From a bacterium (GTDB lineage Bacteria > Chloroflexota > Chloroflexia > Thermomicrobiales > UBA6265): a stretch of DNA of 6,635 nt. The position numbers were made by a program, and so were the translations under genes. Shown in pieces: positions 5,056 to 6,635 of the stretch. Location of the stretch: NCBI GenBank assembly GCA_029977305.1, contig JAPOLF010000111.1, positions 1 to 6,635 on the forward strand, read 5' to 3'. Numbering within the stretch: position 1 is the stretch's first letter; every line of letters begins with the position of its first letter. The notes under the pieces were generated by a model. The model was given only the letters and a program-made list of their open reading frames with translations. It did no database searches and was not told the DNA's origin.

Positions 5056-5064
5056 AGTATGCCA
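5056..5064 (-). promoter_or_regulatory. Possible extended -10 of the minus-strand small-protein/oxidoreductase operon
   Basis: On the minus strand this reads TGGCATACT, an extended -10 with CATACT. Transcription would start near 5049, 18 bases before the ATG at 5031 or 39 bases before the one at 5010. No convincing -35 is seen. It lies in the 108-base gap shared with the divergent transporter gene, where I found no clear plus-strand promoter. Confidence 0.3.
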
Positions 5065-5139
5065 CCGGTTGCGCGGTCGGGGAATCCGTGGCGTGCGATC
5101 ATCCGCTACGGAACGTGATTCGCGGGAGCGGGAGCAGGC

Positions 5140-6102
5140 GTGACGGAGCCAGTGGCAGCGCAGGAGGCGGACGATCGCTCGGCGGTCGAGCGGTTCGGTC
5201 CGGAGATCGCGCAGATCGTGGTCGTGCTGTTGTGGGCATCGACCTTCATCGTCTCGAAGGCGATCTTCACCGAAGTGCCGCCGATGCCGTACATCGTCAT
5301 CCGCTTCGTGCTGATGACCGGGTTGGCGTTCGGGGTGATGCTGCTGCGGCAGCCGAAGGGACGGCGCGGCATCGAGCGGGTGGACCTGTGGCGGTTCATC
5401 GCGGTGGCGGTGACCGGGTACACGATCTATCAGTTGACGTTTGTCTTCGGGTTGGAGCGGACGTCTGCCTTCTCGAGTTCGCTGCTCGTGGCGATGGTCC
5501 CGCTGTTCACCGTGCTGATCACCACCGCGATGGGGGAACCGACCCCGGGCCGGGCGTGGGTCGGATTGGCGATTGCGATCTGCGGTGCGGGCATCTTCCT
5601 CTGGGACAAGCGCGGGATGGGCGGCGGCACGCTGGTGGGAGATGGCCTGTCGCTCCTGGCGGCGGTGGCGTTCGCGGCGTACGGGGTGCTGGCACGTCCG
5701 TTGGTGGTGAAGTACCCGGCGGACACCTACACGGCGTGGACGATCCTGCTCGGCTCAATCCCGCTGGCGCTGATCGGGATGCCTGCGACGCTCCGGTTCG
5801 ATTGGCGGGAGCCATCGCAGCTGGCGTGGGTCGGGATCATCTGGATGGTGATCTTCCCGGTCTATGTGGCATATCAACTGTGGAACTGGGCGATCAAGAT
5901 GCGCGGCGTCGGGCCGGCCACGGCGTTCGGATTGATGGTTCCGGTGGCGAGCGGGCTGCTCTCGTGGTTGATTTTCGGCGAGACCTTCGGGTTCTGGAAG
6001 ATCCTCGGCGGGACCCTGGTGTTGCTCGGGCTCGCGGTGGTGCGGCTGCCGATCGCGCAGATGGTGCGATCGCGGCGCCGGGTCGGTGGTGTCGGCGCGT
6101 GA
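5140..6102 (+). CDS. EamA/DMT-family membrane transporter (ten TM)
   Basis: 320-aa inner-membrane protein made of two EamA repeats: about residues 23-155 and 167-304, five helices each. Typical signs are LLWASTFIVSKAIF in helix 1, YIVIRFVLMTGLAFGVMLL in helix 2, the SAFSSSLLVAMVPLFTVLI segment at the domain centre, and in the second repeat GVGPATAFGLMVPVASGLLS followed by FGE, the usual end of the family. DMT proteins of this type export amino acids, nucleobases or other metabolites, or take up sugars; the substrate cannot be assigned. The GTG start follows two tandem CGGGAG copies, the nearer (5129-5134) 5 bases upstream. The C-terminus is basic and cytoplasmic. It is divergent from the oxidoreductase operon, and a SIS-domain gene follows after 86 bases. 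Confidence 0.92.
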   Translation: MTEPVAAQEADDRSAVERFGPEIAQIVVVLLWASTFIVSKAIFTEVPPMPYIVIRFVLMTGLAFGVMLLRQPKGRRGIERVDLWRFIAVAVTGYTIYQLTFVFGLERTSAFSSSLLVAMVPLFTVLITTAMGEPTPGRAWVGLAIAICGAGIFLWDKRGMGGGTLVGDGLSLLAAVAFAAYGVLARPLVVKYPADTYTAWTILLGSIPLALIGMPATLRFDWREPSQLAWVGIIWMVIFPVYVAYQLWNWAIKMRGVGPATAFGLMVPVASGLLSWLIFGETFGFWKILGGTLVLLGLAVVRLPIAQMVRSRRRVGGVGA

Positions 6103-6120
6103 GGTTCGTTTCGCATCCTC

Positions 6121-6129
6121 TGGTAGGCT
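6121..6129 (+). promoter_or_regulatory. Possible extended -10 upstream of the SIS-domain gene
   Basis: TGGTAGGCT has the same TGnTAnnnT shape as the rpsP and TMEM175 candidates. No good -35 is visible at 17-18 bases. Transcription would start near 6136, just at a short palindrome GTGGGGCCCAC (6138-6148), leaving a leader of about 53 bases before the ATG at 6189. It suggests the SIS gene may be transcribed separately from the transporter. Confidence 0.35.
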
Positions 6130-6188
6130 AGACCCGGGTGGGGCCCACGGGCGCGCGGCGTCCGCGGAAGATCCGGGAGCGATGCGCG

Positions 6189-6635
6189 ATGTCTGCCGAT
6201 TCCGCGATGTACCAGACGATGCACCGGCAACCGAGCGACCTGCGCCGGTTGGTCGATGAGGGGTGGGAGCAGGCGGCGCAGGCTGTCGATCTGATCGGCA
6301 CCTCGGAACGGGTGATCCTGACGGGGATTGGCACCAGCCTGCACGCGGCGATGGTGGGAGCGTGGCTGCTGCGGGCGGCCGGGATGGATGCCCGGGCGAT
6401 CAGCGCCTTCGACCTCGCGCGCTACCCGGAGCAGTTCCCGCTCGGTGCCGATGACAGCGTCGTGGTCTTTTCGCACACCGGCGAGACGCGCTTCCCGGCT
6501 GAGGTCTCAGCGTGGTATGGCGCGGGCGACCCGACCGTGATCGCGATCGGCAGCCCGACCGCGACGCATCCGGGTGCGGTGCTGAGCCTGCGTACCACGT
6601 CGGTGGAGACAAGTGCGGCATTCACCTCATCGCAC
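6189..6635 (+). CDS. SIS-domain protein, GlmS-isomerase-like (5' part, runs off window)
   Basis: 149 codons, open to the window edge. The N-terminal YQTMHRQPSDLRRLVDEG resembles the linker at the start of the isomerase half of glucosamine-6-phosphate synthase. The first SIS domain follows: VILTGIGTSLHAAMVGAWLL (42-61), with the phosphosugar-binding GTS; then VVVFSHTGET (91-100), equivalent to the SQSGET loop; and TSVETSAAFTSSH, matching the E-x-x-x-x-x-T region of GlmS. There is no glutaminase domain upstream, so this is a stand-alone SIS protein of the AgaS/FrlB/GlmS-like kind, acting on an amino sugar or other sugar phosphate as isomerase, deaminase or binding regulator. The start is set by GGGAG (6175-6179) 9 bases upstream; the ATG at 6182 is in another frame. 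A second SIS domain is expected beyond the window. Confidence 0.9.
   Translation, partial: MSADSAMYQTMHRQPSDLRRLVDEGWEQAAQAVDLIGTSERVILTGIGTSLHAAMVGAWLLRAAGMDARAISAFDLARYPEQFPLGADDSVVVFSHTGETRFPAEVSAWYGAGDPTVIAIGSPTATHPGAVLSLRTTSVETSAAFTSSH

Noticed and set aside
4698..6131. Plus-strand open frame (477 codons) across the small gene and the DMT transporter
   Set aside because: Arg/Gly/Asp-rich translation with no domain; the true transporter frame gives ten membrane helices.
5874..6476. Minus-strand open frame opposite the transporter end and the SIS gene
   Set aside because: Antisense shadow; the SIS frame carries clear GTS and TGET motifs.
1..6635. CRISPR array, tRNA/rRNA genes, insertion sequences, att sites
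   Set aside because: No regularly spaced repeats, cloverleaf-like segments, transposase/integrase frames or terminal repeats seen by eye.

Overview
The window is GC-rich (my estimate is about two-thirds G+C) and densely packed, with strong third-position G/C in every real gene. It looks like a bacterial chromosome with ordinary housekeeping and metabolic genes. I see no transposase, integrase, phage gene, CRISPR array, tRNA or rRNA. The rpsP-khpA-rimM gene order, the extended -10 promoter style (TGnTAnnnT at three places) and the mix of neighbours would fit a high-GC Chloroflexota (Thermomicrobia-like) or actinobacterial genome. That placement is inference and not secure.

Left part (1-1623): the 3' end of a dihydroxyacetone-kinase L subunit (dhaL) is followed 28 bases later by an RpiB-family isomerase. 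The isomerase's C-terminal half resembles the tetrose-phosphate isomerases of erythritol/erythrulose breakdown more than ribose-5-phosphate isomerase. Together they suggest an operon that phosphorylates and isomerises a C4 ketose (erythrulose). A 14-bp-stem inverted repeat, overlapping a candidate promoter, then separates them from a TMEM175-family (DUF1211) potassium-channel-like membrane protein.

Middle (1624-3644): a well-formed candidate promoter embedded in a nested inverted repeat precedes a small 71-aa protein of unknown function with an HTH-like/RecX-like helical segment. A second strong promoter (TTGACC, 18 bp, TATCCT) then starts the ribosome-assembly operon rpsP (S16), khpA (KH-domain RNA-binding protein) and rimM (16S maturation factor). 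Its leader of about 160 nt can form alternative hairpins, one of which could hide the rpsP ribosome binding site. It also contains a possible 12-codon leader peptide whose stop overlaps the rpsP start. KhpA carries an acidic N-terminal tail and RimM a basic, disordered one, each beyond the usual family core. trmD and rplS, common partners of rimM, do not follow.

Right part (3635-6635): a two-gene minus-strand operon (an uncharacterised small protein of about 90-97 aa, then a luciferase-like flavin/F420 oxidoreductase, joined by a GTGA overlap) runs into rimM with a 10-bp convergent overlap of the coding ends. Divergently, a ten-TM EamA/DMT-family transporter is transcribed rightwards, followed by a GlmS-like SIS-domain protein that runs off the window.

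Nothing here is clearly a new multi-gene system. The best leads are the rpsP leader, the tetrose-phosphate reading of the first operon, the inverted repeats sitting on two promoters, and the two unrecognised small proteins.
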